From: Deltaproteobacteria bacterium
GTDB lineage: Bacteria; Desulfobacterota; WTBG01; CAIYCZ01; CAIRTM01
Assembly: GCA_016875025.1 (NCBI GenBank)
Contig: VGSH01000025.1
Coordinates: 1 to 32,146, forward strand
Length of the DNA stretch: 32,146 nucleotides
Reading direction: 5' to 3'
The notes below the pieces were generated by a model. That model was given only the letters and a program-made list of their open reading frames with translations, was not told where the DNA came from and did not search any database. The position numbers and the translations under genes are program-made. Positions 1 through 8,059 of this stretch are shown piece by piece (within the stretch, counting starts at the first letter, position 1; each line of letters opens with the position of its first letter).

Positions 1-180
1 CCCGGCCCGATCTGCAGTCCCGGCCGCCTTGCGATCCGCGCGGTTCTGCAGCCCGAAAAAACGGACTTTCTGTTTTTTGTATCCCGTAATGACGGCTCAC
101 ATGAGTTTTCGCGCACATTGCAGGAGCATAACCGGGCGGTTGAAGCCTTTCAGAGGTCCCGTCCCCCCACCGGCCAATAA
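1..180 (+). CDS. mltG: Endolytic murein transglycosylase MltG, C-terminal fragment
   Basis: Frame 1 is open from the window edge to a TAA at 178-180 and encodes 59 residues. They read like the C-terminus of MltG (YceG-like) proteins: a PGPICSPG segment, then LQPEKTDFLFFVSRNDGSHEF, then FSRTLQEHNRAV. Family knowledge: MltG is an inner-membrane lytic transglycosylase that cuts nascent peptidoglycan and helps set glycan strand length. The PGPI-x-NPG and (Y/F)F-x(3)-DG-x-H-x-FS elements are conserved at the end of the catalytic domain. Here the usual Asn of the first motif is Cys-Ser. No start codon lies in the window, so the gene begins upstream. A gap of 240 bp separates it from the next gene. 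Confidence 0.85.
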   Translation, partial: PGPICSPGRLAIRAVLQPEKTDFLFFVSRNDGSHEFSRTLQEHNRAVEAFQRSRPPTGQ

Positions 181-420
181 CAACGCACGGCCAGCGCTGC
201 CTGCCGATAGCGCTGCGCGGGCCGCGCCGTCTGTATTCATATCTCCTTGAAAAATAATGGGAAATATGCTTTTATATAATTTTTTTGTTTCCAGTGCTCT
301 ACGCATTGGCAGGCGGCAGCTGCACCGCCACGGTAGCCGCTGCCGCGCGCCACGCGATCACCGCGTGCGGCCCCTTGCAACACTGACCTGACATAAACAC
401 ATGACCTGAGAGGCTCCTGC

Positions 421-1740
421 ATGCATAGTGCCCGGGAAAAGACATGGGGCTACCGCCACAAAATTCTTTTTGTGATATGGCTGCTGTATGTAATCAATTA
501 CCTTGACCGCATATCGGTTTTAACCCTGCTGCCCTATATCGGCGAGGATCTGCAGCTGAGCACGGTCCAGCTCGGCTGGCTCGGCTCCATTTTTTTCTTC
601 GGCTATGCGCTTGCGCAGTTTTCAGCCGGTATTCTCAGCGACCGCATCGGCGCAAAAAAAACCATGAGCATTGCCATCATCATTTTCACGGTCATCACGT
701 TTCTGACGGGCCTTGTCAGAAACTTCACCCAGTTCGTCATCCTCAGGCTGGGCCTGGCGCTTGGCGAGGGCCACCACTATACGCCATCCATCAAAACCAT
801 TGCCCACTGGTTTCCAGCCCAGGAGCGGGGCCGGGCCAACGGCTTCTTCGCTACGACGTTCGGCATTTCACCGATGATTACCCCGATGCTGGTAACGTGG
901 ATGGCGGCAGCATTTTTCAACAACAACTGGCGTCCGGTTTTCTTCTGCCTGGCTGTGCCCGGCCTGATCGGCATTTTCCTGCTCTGGAAGTATGTGTATG
1001 ACAGCCCTCACGAGGCCCTTCAAAAAGGCCTCGTATCCAGACAAGAGATTGATATAATAGATGCTTCCATCGGCGGGGGTACGCCCATTACGGCAAAGCG
1101 CTATGCAACAAAAATCATCACCACTGATATAAGGTTTTATCTCTATTCAATAGCATGGTTCATGCAGCTTATGATCTACTGGGGCATGACAACCTGGATC
1201 GCCTTCTTCCTGGTCAAGGCCCATGGCTTCAGCATAACCGCCATGGGTCTGCTGGCCGGAGCGCCGTACCTGGCTGCAATCATCGCGCAGTATTTCGGCG
1301 GGGTGGCTGCTGACAGATTTTTCGGCGGCCGTCCCCGCATCCTGTGCCTGATCGCCTACCTTGGCTGCGTTCCCGTACTGTATCTCATCGGGCAGGTGCC
1401 GCAGGGCCAGACCCTGCCCCTGCTGATTCTGCTGCTTTTGGGCGGCTTTTTTATCAATCTTAACTGGAGCGTTATCCAGGCATACCCGTCATACCGCTAC
1501 CCCAAAGAGGTCGTGGGGCGGGCCATGGGTTTTGCCAACGGCATCGGCCAGTTCGGCGCTTTTTTATCGCCGCTTGCCGCCGGTTACCTGGTAACCACCC
1601 GCGAGGACGGCTCGTCCTGTTTCGCCACGGTGTTTCTCTTCTGGTCTATGATCGCCGTGGTTGCGGCAGTCTGTTTTTATTTTTTAAAGGAAACCCCGAT
1701 AGAGGCCGGGCGGTTTGAAATTCGCACTGACACTCCCTGA
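421..1740 (+). CDS. MFS transporter, anion:cation symporter-like
   Basis: A 439-residue inner-membrane protein of the major facilitator superfamily with about 12 predicted hydrophobic segments. NYLDR at residues 26-30 ends helix 1. The loop 2-3 motif A (GILSDRIGAKK) lies at 70-80. A W-F-P-x-x-E-R-G-R-A stretch follows helix 4. This combination is typical of the ACS family (hexuronate, phthalate, tartrate and related organic anions), but the substrate cannot be read from sequence. The start has GAGAGG about 7 nt upstream. The 240 bp in front includes an AT-rich stretch (about 240-300) with a possible TTGAAA/TTTATA promoter pair, weakly supported. It ends 19 bp before rpoH, so the two may be co-transcribed, although no functional link is obvious. 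Confidence 0.88.
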   Translation: MHSAREKTWGYRHKILFVIWLLYVINYLDRISVLTLLPYIGEDLQLSTVQLGWLGSIFFFGYALAQFSAGILSDRIGAKKTMSIAIIIFTVITFLTGLVRNFTQFVILRLGLALGEGHHYTPSIKTIAHWFPAQERGRANGFFATTFGISPMITPMLVTWMAAAFFNNNWRPVFFCLAVPGLIGIFLLWKYVYDSPHEALQKGLVSRQEIDIIDASIGGGTPITAKRYATKIITTDIRFYLYSIAWFMQLMIYWGMTTWIAFFLVKAHGFSITAMGLLAGAPYLAAIIAQYFGGVAADRFFGGRPRILCLIAYLGCVPVLYLIGQVPQGQTLPLLILLLLGGFFINLNWSVIQAYPSYRYPKEVVGRAMGFANGIGQFGAFLSPLAAGYLVTTREDGSSCFATVFLFWSMIAVVAAVCFYFLKETPIEAGRFEIRTDTP

Positions 1741-1759
1741 GATGAGCTGTTGAACCGCG

Positions 1760-2710
1760 ATGAACGAAGAACAACGCATCACTCCTCAGGATGAAGGCTT
1801 CACGGCCATAGCTCCCGCGCCCCGGGCACACCTGCCCGCGACACAGGATCCGCTGCAGTTGTATTTGCGCGAAATCCGCAAAACACCATTGCTGACGCCG
1901 GAGCAGGAGCAGGACCTGACTGCGCGCTACCGCGAAACCGCCGATCCGGAAATCGCGTATCGTCTGGTAACCGCCAATCTGCGCCTGGTTGTAAAAATTG
2001 CGCTTGAGTACCAGCGCCACTGGACATTCAACCTCATGGACCTGATCCAGGAGGGCAACCTGGGACTTATGCAGGCCGTGAAAAATTACGATCCCCTTCG
2101 GGGCGTCAAGCTTTCCTATTACGCTTCTTACTGGATCAAGGCCTACATGATCAAGTATGTTATGGACAACTGGCGGCTGGTCAAAATCGGCACAACCCAG
2201 ATGCAGCGCAAACTGTTTTTCAATCTGCAGAAAGAAAAAAACCGGCTCGAAAAGCTGGGCTTTACACCCGGGCCGGCACGCCTGGCAGCGGCCTTTGACA
2301 CCACCGAAGAAAACGTGATTGAAATGGAGCAGCGGCTGGGCGACTGGGAGCCCTCGCTTGACCAGCCCATTGGTGACGGCTGGAAAGAAACCCGCGGCGA
2401 CCTCTTGAGCGCCGACCGGCAGCTGTTTGACACCACGATTGCCGACCATGAACTGCAGCGGATTTTCAGCCAGAAACTGCGGGAGATACGAAGCCGGCTC
2501 GATGACAAGGAGACCGAGCTGCTTGAAAAACGCCTGCTGTCTGAAACCCCCCTGACACTGCAGGAGATCGGCGATAAATATAATATCACGAAAGAGCGGG
2601 TGCGGCAGATTGAAAACCGCCTCAAGAAAAAAATACGCGATTACATGGAGCAGACCATGCCGGAGTTCGCGCAGGCAATGCTGCCGTCCGGGTCACGCGA
2701 TGACCGCTGA
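1760..2710 (+). CDS. rpoH: RNA polymerase sigma factor RpoH-like (sigma-32)
   Basis: A 316-residue sigma-70 family factor. Region 1.2 begins near DPLQLYLREI (30-39). Region 2 carries NLRLVVKIA and the -10 recognition helix GVKLSYYASYWIKAYM (115-130). The RpoH box QRKLFFNL (149-156), which separates heat-shock sigma factors from RpoD and RpoS, is intact. Region 4 ends with a helix-turn-helix, LQEIGDKYNITKERVRQIEN. Known role: directs RNA polymerase to heat-shock promoters. The acidic N-terminus is slightly longer than usual. The start at 1760 has only a weak ribosome-binding sequence and may be translated after the MFS gene 19 bp upstream. The heat-shock gene dnaJ follows in the same direction, which supports the assignment. 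Confidence 0.9.
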   Translation: MNEEQRITPQDEGFTAIAPAPRAHLPATQDPLQLYLREIRKTPLLTPEQEQDLTARYRETADPEIAYRLVTANLRLVVKIALEYQRHWTFNLMDLIQEGNLGLMQAVKNYDPLRGVKLSYYASYWIKAYMIKYVMDNWRLVKIGTTQMQRKLFFNLQKEKNRLEKLGFTPGPARLAAAFDTTEENVIEMEQRLGDWEPSLDQPIGDGWKETRGDLLSADRQLFDTTIADHELQRIFSQKLREIRSRLDDKETELLEKRLLSETPLTLQEIGDKYNITKERVRQIENRLKKKIRDYMEQTMPEFAQAMLPSGSRDDR

Positions 2711-2736
2711 ATACGGGCCGAACCGGACTGTGCTGC

Positions 2737-2764
2737 TTGACTGGCGGATATTCGAGTTTACAAT
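2737..2764 (+). promoter_or_regulatory. Candidate sigma-70 promoter for dnaJ
   Basis: TTGACT (2737-2742), 16 bp spacer, TACAAT (2759-2764): five of six consensus bases in each box. It lies in the 245-bp gap between rpoH and dnaJ, giving a leader of about 185 nt. I did not see a sigma-32-type CCCCAT box at the matching place. Confidence 0.5.
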
Positions 2765-2955
2765 AGAAAGAAAATTCTTTAATAATCCGCAGACGCTTCA
2801 TCTGCAGCGGATTCCCGCAACCCGTTACTGACAAAGCCGGGAGTTCAGGAACACCGCTTCCGGATACTGCCGTGCACACACCAGCAGAGCGTGCACGCAG
2901 ACCCTTACACCCTTTGACGCAGCCGCATACCATGCGGCCCATGAGAGCTGAACTG

Positions 2956-4065
2956 ATGGCAAAACGTTGTTACTATGAAATTCTGGAGGTCGAGCGAACC
3001 GCCTCCGACGACACGATCAAAAAAAGCTATCGCAAACTTGCCCTGCAGTATCACCCGGACCGCAACCCGGACAACCGTGCGGCTGAAGAAAGATTCAAAG
3101 AGGCCAGCGAAGCCTACGAAGTGCTGCGCGATCCCGAAAAACGCAGGCTCTATGACCGCTTCGGTCATGACGGGCTCAGGAATTCAGGATTTTCCGGCTT
3201 TCAGGGCTTTGACGATATCTTCTTTTCATTTGGTGAACTCTTCGAGGACTTTTTCGGCATGGGCGGGTTCGGCGGCAGACAGCGCGGCCGCTCCTCAGCC
3301 CGCCGCGGCGCTGATCTGCGCTATGACATGAACATTACCCTGCAGGAGGCTGCCTTCGGGATTGAAAAAAAAATTACGGTCCGCAAGCACGTCAGCTGCA
3401 CCGAATGCAGCGGCACCGGTGCAGCCGAAGGAACTACGCCGCAGACCTGCGCTACCTGCCAGGGCGCCGGCCGCGTTGCGCAGCGGCAGGGTTTTTTCAG
3501 CGTGGCCACTACCTGCCCGCACTGCCGCGGCACCGGCACCATCATTGCAAAGCCATGCCGGAAATGCTCCGGCTCCGGCAAACTGCTGCAGGATAAAAAC
3601 CTGATGGTCAAGATTCCCGCCGGCGTGGAAACCGGCATGCAGCTCAAGCTCACCGGCGAAGGCGAACCCGGGGATCGCGGCGGCCAGGCCGGCAACCTGT
3701 ATGTGTTCCTCAATGTCGACGAAGACGAATTCTTCAAGCGGCACAACAACGATATTGTCTGCCAGGTGTCCGTTTCTTTTGCACAGGCCGCACTCGGTAC
3801 CGAAATCAGGGTTCCGGCGCTTGACAAAGAGCCCCGGGAAGCAACCCTCACGATACCCCGAGGCATTCAGTCCGGCGAACTGCTTACCATCAAGGGCGGC
3901 GGCATACCGTATCTGAACCGCGGCGGCCGCGGGGACCAGATCGTGCAGGTTATCGTCAAAACGCCGCGCAAGCTCAACAAACGGCAGGAAGAACTCCTGC
4001 GAGAACTGGGCGAGCTGGACAGCAAAAATAAAGGCGGGGGCTGCTCAAAAATTCTGTTCAGCTAA
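2956..4065 (+). CDS. dnaJ: Chaperone protein DnaJ (type I Hsp40)
   Basis: A 369-residue co-chaperone. The J domain is at about 5-70 with HPD at 33-35, which stimulates DnaK ATPase. A Gly/Phe-rich linker follows (about 78-112). A zinc domain with four C-x-x-C-x-G-x-G repeats starts at Cys148, Cys165, Cys187 and Cys201. The C-terminal substrate-binding and dimerisation domains end in [10 protein letters not shown]. All diagnostic parts of a type I DnaJ are intact. The frame stays open upstream with ATGs at 2872, 2932 and 2941. I chose 2956 because [10 protein letters not shown] matches the usual DnaJ N-terminus and GAGAG lies about 9 nt upstream. dnaK and grpE are not in the window. Confidence 0.93.
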   Translation: MAKRCYYEILEVERTASDDTIKKSYRKLALQYHPDRNPDNRAAEERFKEASEAYEVLRDPEKRRLYDRFGHDGLRNSGFSGFQGFDDIFFSFGELFEDFFGMGGFGGRQRGRSSARRGADLRYDMNITLQEAAFGIEKKITVRKHVSCTECSGTGAAEGTTPQTCATCQGAGRVAQRQGFFSVATTCPHCRGTGTIIAKPCRKCSGSGKLLQDKNLMVKIPAGVETGMQLKLTGEGEPGDRGGQAGNLYVFLNVDEDEFFKRHNNDIVCQVSVSFAQAALGTEIRVPALDKEPREATLTIPRGIQSGELLTIKGGGIPYLNRGGRGDQIVQVIVKTPRKLNKRQEELLRELGELDSKNKGGGCSKILFS

Positions 4066-4198
4066 TCCGTGGCTTGACGGGCTGCGCACCGGCAGGATGA
4101 TTTGGCTGTATTCTCTGCCGCAGCGCTGACGGCTGCACATGCCTTGATGGCCATACCGGCGGCAAAAGCCTCTCTCGTTTCCAAGCTGGCAAAACATA

Positions 4199-5056
4199 AT
4201 GCGGCTGTGCTCTGTCATCCTTAATTATTTCGGCGCCGACGACACTATCGCGTGCGCGCGGCAGCTGTGCAGCCAGCAGGTCGACCGCATCTGCATTGTT
4301 GACAATTCAGCCGACACTGACCAGGCCGCCCGCCTTTCCGGGGCCTTTGCCCGCGAAACCAGCGTGCAGGTGCTTGAAACCGGGCGCAACACGGGTTTTG
4401 CCGCAGGGGTTAATTACTGCCTGCGGCGCATGCACCTGCCGGACTATGACGCTGTGCTTGTTCTCAATAACGACACGGTCATCCCGGACGGCTTTATTGA
4501 AACGCTTGCCCGCGGCGCGCACTCGGCTGGCCTGCGCATTGCGGGTCCGCGCATACAATGCTACCCTGACACCGCGCGGCTGTGGTCGCGGGGCGCGTGG
4601 TACAACCCGTGGTTCGGGCTCATCACGCACAGGCCCCTGCCGGGAAGCCTGTTCTACCTCAGCGGATGCTGCATGCTGATTGAACGCCGGGTGTTTGAAA
4701 CAATCGGCCTGTTTGATGAGCGGTTTTTCATGTATGGCGAGGATGTTGAATTCTGCGTCCGCGCTGCACGCGCGGGCCTGAGCGCCGGAGTTGTTGACGA
4801 GGCTGTGCTGTTTCACAAAACCAGCGCGTCCTCGGTCAATAATTCCTGCTTCTACGAACAGCAGGTCTCCCGCGCGCATCTGCTGCTGTCGCAGTGTCTG
4901 TTTAAGAACAACGCATCCCGGGCACTTTCCGTTTGCATGAAAGTTCCTTTTCTGTGCCTGCGCGCCATCGTGCGCTCGCTGCGCTACGGCACCACCAACG
5001 CCCTCACGGCCCTGATGAGCGCCCTGCGGGCCTTGACCCCGCTTCATCGGGAATAA
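4199..5056 (+). CDS. Family 2 glycosyltransferase (rhamnosyltransferase-like)
   Basis: A 285-residue cytoplasmic or membrane-associated GT-A fold enzyme. It starts with the nucleotide-sugar-binding strand (SVILNYFGADD), has DNSAD at 35-39 and the NNDT metal/nucleotide motif at 90-93. YGEDVEFCVRA (179-189) holds the E-D pair acting as catalytic base region. GRNTGFAAGVN is typical of rhamnosyl/O-antigen GT2 enzymes (WbbL-like). The donor and acceptor sugars cannot be told from sequence. The ribosome-binding site at 4199 is poor, so the exact start is less sure, but MRLCSVILNY leaves no room for a later one. It precedes the O-polysaccharide exporter genes and probably contributes to the exported glycan. 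Confidence 0.85.
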   Translation: MRLCSVILNYFGADDTIACARQLCSQQVDRICIVDNSADTDQAARLSGAFARETSVQVLETGRNTGFAAGVNYCLRRMHLPDYDAVLVLNNDTVIPDGFIETLARGAHSAGLRIAGPRIQCYPDTARLWSRGAWYNPWFGLITHRPLPGSLFYLSGCCMLIERRVFETIGLFDERFFMYGEDVEFCVRAARAGLSAGVVDEAVLFHKTSASSVNNSCFYEQQVSRAHLLLSQCLFKNNASRALSVCMKVPFLCLRAIVRSLRYGTTNALTALMSALRALTPLHRE

Positions 5057-5213
5057 GCGCAGCTCAGCGATGGGAGTTTTTCAACCGCCCGGCAGGGCTT
5101 AAAAAAAGCAGTGCCCTTTTCCGTGAAAAATATTACAATCAGCATTTGCGCATGATGACAGAAAACGCTGCGCTGACAAGCGGTTCAGCAACGGTCGACA
5201 CCATGGGAAATAT

Positions 5214-6032
5214 ATGTCTGAAATAATCATCGAACCCCGCAAACGGGTTCGCCACATATGGCGTGAGCTGTGGCTCTACCGTGAGCTGCTTTTTTTTATC
5301 ACCTGGCGCGACCTGATTGTCCGGTACAAGCAGACGGTGATCGGCATTGCCTGGAGTATCGTGCGCCCCGTGATAACCATGGTAATTCTTACGCTTGTGT
5401 TCGGCAAGCTCGCCAAGCTGCCCTCCGGAGATGTGCCCTATCCCCTGCTGGTCTACGCGGCCATGCTGCCCTGGCAGTTTTTCAGCGGCACGTTCAGCGT
5501 CAGCGCCAACTCGCTGACGTCAAACGCCAACATGATTTCCAAAACGTATTTTCCCCGCATCATTCTCCCCGCTACGGCCATGCTGACGAGCCTGGTCGAC
5601 TTTCTGATCGCGTTCAGCATTTATTTCCTGATGATGGCCTGGTACGGAATGTGGCCGGACTGGAGGATCGCGGTTCTGCCCCTGCTGATGATTCTGGCGG
5701 CAATGGCCTCACTGGGAGCCGGCCTGTGGGTTGCGGCCCTGAATGTCACCTACCGCGATTTCGCCATCGTAGTGCCGTTTATAATGCAGTTCGGCCTGTA
5801 CATATCACCGGTCGGTTTCAGCAGCTCGCTCGTGCCTGAACAGTGGCGGCTGCTGTATTCGCTGAACCCCATGGTCGGTGTTATCGACGGATTCCGCTGG
5901 GCTCTTCTGGGTGGTGAAACCCGGATATTTATGCCCGGATTTGTGCTTTCCACCTGCTTAACAATCCTGATATTTTTCCTCGGTATCCGGTTTTTCTACA
6001 AATTTGAACGAACATTCGCCGATATCATTTAA
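5214..6032 (+). CDS. wzm: O-polysaccharide ABC transporter permease (Wzm-like)
   Basis: A 272-residue ABC-2 type membrane protein with about six hydrophobic segments. The N-terminal amphipathic part (LWLYRELLFFITWRDLIVRY) and IGIAWSIVRPV are hallmarks of polysaccharide-export permeases. The LNPMVGVIDGFRWALLG segment near residues 220-236 is also conserved in Wzm/KpsM-like proteins. Role: forms the membrane channel that moves lipid-linked polysaccharide across the inner membrane. GGGA lies about 6 nt before the ATG. It is followed after 2 bp by wzt, so the two are translationally coupled. The 157 bp in front contain a 24-codon ATG frame at 5152-5226, judged spurious. Confidence 0.92.
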   Translation: MSEIIIEPRKRVRHIWRELWLYRELLFFITWRDLIVRYKQTVIGIAWSIVRPVITMVILTLVFGKLAKLPSGDVPYPLLVYAAMLPWQFFSGTFSVSANSLTSNANMISKTYFPRIILPATAMLTSLVDFLIAFSIYFLMMAWYGMWPDWRIAVLPLLMILAAMASLGAGLWVAALNVTYRDFAIVVPFIMQFGLYISPVGFSSSLVPEQWRLLYSLNPMVGVIDGFRWALLGGETRIFMPGFVLSTCLTILIFFLGIRFFYKFERTFADII

Positions 6033-6034
6033 CC

Positions 6035-7306
6035 ATGACATGCGCGCTGAAAACCGAAAACATAGGTAAAATTTATACAATCGGGCACATGCAGCGCCGC
6101 CGCGGGCGCAACCTCCGGGAAACTCTGGTTGCGCAAGGCACCAGTCTGCTGCAGGGCCTGCGCCATCCGTTTGCACAGCGCCGCTCAAGTTCCGCCACGG
6201 AAGAATTCTGGGCCCTGCGCGATATCTGCCTGACGGTTGAGCCGGGGGAGCGGGTCGGCCTGATCGGACGCAACGGCGCCGGCAAGTCAACGCTGCTTAA
6301 AATACTGAGCCGCATCACCGAGCCCACTGCAGGGCGGGCCTTTCTCTATGGGCGCGTCTCCGCTCTGCTGCAGGTCGGAACCGGATTTCACCCTGAGCTG
6401 ACCGGCCGGGAAAACATCTTCCTTAACGGCGCGGTGCTGGGCATGACCCGCAGGGAGATTCTTCGCAAATTTGATGAAATTGTCGCTTTTTCCGAGATAG
6501 AGCAGTTTCTTGACACCCCGGTCAAGCGCTACTCCTCGGGCATGTACGTGCGCCTGGCCTTCGCGGTAGCCGCCCACCTTGATCCGGAAATACTGCTGGT
6601 GGATGAAGTGCTCGCGGTCGGAGACCTTGCGTTTCAAACAAAATGCCTCGGCCGCATGAACAAGGTTGCCGAAGAGGGGCGCACAATCATTTTTGTCAGC
6701 CATAACATGGCAGCCATCAGCCGCCTGTGCAACCGGGTTGTCCTGTTTGAAAAGGGCCGCATTGTCAGGCAGGGAGATCCCGAGACCGTTATCCAGGCCT
6801 ACTACGCTCAGGCCGAGCAAACATCCGGACGTCTTGTACTGCCGGCCGATTTCAAGGCCGGAGCGCAGATTGAAGAAATAGGCGTAACCGATGAAAACGG
6901 TCTGTTTTCCTCGATCGTGAAAGTGCACCGTGATTTTTTCCTGTACATGCGCTGCCGCGTGCATGAAAAAATCAACCGGGCAACCATCAGCATGACCGTG
7001 CTCACGCTGGACGGCACCACGATATTCGTCAGCCGGCACACGGACGCGTTGCACACTGAAACATCAGAACTGCCGGCTGGAGACCTGTGCGCCCGTGTGC
7101 GCATACCGGCCCATTTTTTAAACACCGGGTCCTACAGCCTGAATCTCCAGATCATCGGACAGAGCGCGGGCAAAGACCGCGCCGTGCTTGACAGCGTGCA
7201 GCAGGCCCTGAACTTCCGTGTTGAAGAAACCGGATCGCTGTCCCCGCAGCTCAATGCCGGCCGCGCGGGCGTTGTCACCCCGATTTTGCCCTGGTCGTTT
7301 GAGTGA
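6035..7306 (+). CDS. wzt: O-polysaccharide ABC transporter ATPase with Wzt-type C-terminal domain
   Basis: A 423-residue protein. The ABC domain occupies about 1-250 with Walker A GRNGAGKST at 78-86, signature YSSGM at 166-170, Walker B LLVDE at 187-191 and the switch His223. The remaining 170 residues look like the beta-sandwich Wzt_C domain that, in characterised exporters, binds the modified end of the O-chain and couples termination to export. There is a long insertion between the first strand and the Walker A (about residues 20-58, Arg-rich), as in other polysaccharide exporters. It starts 2 bp after wzm and ends 13 bp before the next gene. The specificity of the C-terminal domain is unknown. 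Confidence 0.92.
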   Translation: MTCALKTENIGKIYTIGHMQRRRGRNLRETLVAQGTSLLQGLRHPFAQRRSSSATEEFWALRDICLTVEPGERVGLIGRNGAGKSTLLKILSRITEPTAGRAFLYGRVSALLQVGTGFHPELTGRENIFLNGAVLGMTRREILRKFDEIVAFSEIEQFLDTPVKRYSSGMYVRLAFAVAAHLDPEILLVDEVLAVGDLAFQTKCLGRMNKVAEEGRTIIFVSHNMAAISRLCNRVVLFEKGRIVRQGDPETVIQAYYAQAEQTSGRLVLPADFKAGAQIEEIGVTDENGLFSSIVKVHRDFFLYMRCRVHEKINRATISMTVLTLDGTTIFVSRHTDALHTETSELPAGDLCARVRIPAHFLNTGSYSLNLQIIGQSAGKDRAVLDSVQQALNFRVEETGSLSPQLNAGRAGVVTPILPWSFE

Positions 7307-7319
7307 CCGTGAGGTGCCC

Positions 7320-7955
7320 ATGACCATGTGGATAATAAGCGGGCCAAGTTCAGCCGGCAAAAGCCATTTCATAACAAGCGGCGCCGCAGCCGCCGTTACC
7401 GGCCTGCAGGGCGACATTGCGACACTGTTTCCCGATGAGGCCAAAGGGTGTAACGAAAAACCGGATACGTTCTTCCTGCACTATAATATCTTAAGACCGT
7501 TAAGCATAATCAGAGCCGAGCGGGCGGGTGCACACGGCGGCATTCTATCAAAGCTGGCCTGCCTTTTTAGTCGATGGCGGGAGCCCCGCAACACCATTTC
7601 GTGGCCGCACATGCTGAATCTCTGGCAGTATAAGCGGGACGCTGCACTCGATGCTTTGCTGCGCACTGAGCCACTTATAAAGGCGATTGTACTGGTCGCC
7701 GACCGACAAACCATACTGGACAGAATAAGGCAAAGGGAAACGGTCGAGCCCTTTCTGCAACGGAACAGACGCGCTGCACGCTACCCCGGACGCTACTGGA
7801 CCTCGGTTTACAATGCTGTTGATCTTCCGGAAATTTACCGCCGCTGGTGCGACTATCTAAGATGCAACGCTATCGAATACAAACATATCCATTCAGCGCA
7901 CGACAGATTTGAACCGCTGCAGGTTGACACGAAAATCGAAACCATCCTTACCTGA
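7320..7955 (+). CDS. P-loop NTPase of unknown function in the polysaccharide operon
   Basis: A 211-residue protein I do not recognise as a named family. A P-loop, GPSSAGKS, is at residues 8-15, right at the N-terminus, as in small kinases and nucleotide-dependent transferases. There is no clear Walker B. A basic helix with DRQTILDRIRQRE may act as a lid. No membrane segment or signal peptide is seen. The start is chosen by GAGG 6 nt upstream of the ATG. An upstream extension in frame would run into wzt. It sits 13 bp after wzt, so it is probably in the same transcript and may modify a glycan, a lipid carrier or a nucleotide sugar. A kinase is the first guess; a sulfotransferase-like role is also possible. 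Confidence 0.75.
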   Translation: MTMWIISGPSSAGKSHFITSGAAAAVTGLQGDIATLFPDEAKGCNEKPDTFFLHYNILRPLSIIRAERAGAHGGILSKLACLFSRWREPRNTISWPHMLNLWQYKRDAALDALLRTEPLIKAIVLVADRQTILDRIRQRETVEPFLQRNRRAARYPGRYWTSVYNAVDLPEIYRRWCDYLRCNAIEYKHIHSAHDRFEPLQVDTKIETILT

Positions 7956-8059
7956 GCGTGCTGCAGCGCAGCCGCTGATTATGCTGTGCTGCGCAAAAGA
8001 ATTACAGGCTTTATTAATTACCGCCGGAGTCGCATTCATTGATATCAGGACACCACGAC

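Noticed and set aside
2872-2955. Extended N-terminus for dnaJ
   Set aside because: The extra 28 residues have no similarity to DnaJ and the later ATG has both the canonical start and a ribosome-binding sequence.
2711-2955. A sigma-32 heat-shock promoter for dnaJ
   Set aside because: CTTGAC is present but no CCCCAT-like -10 follows at 13-15 bp; the sigma-70 pair fits better.
4066-4198. A terminator after dnaJ
   Set aside because: No stem followed by a T run could be found in the 133-bp gap before the glycosyltransferase gene.
5152-5226. A 24-codon ATG frame just upstream of and overlapping wzm
   Set aside because: No ribosome-binding site and no recognisable peptide; probably chance. A leader-peptide role cannot be excluded but nothing supports it.
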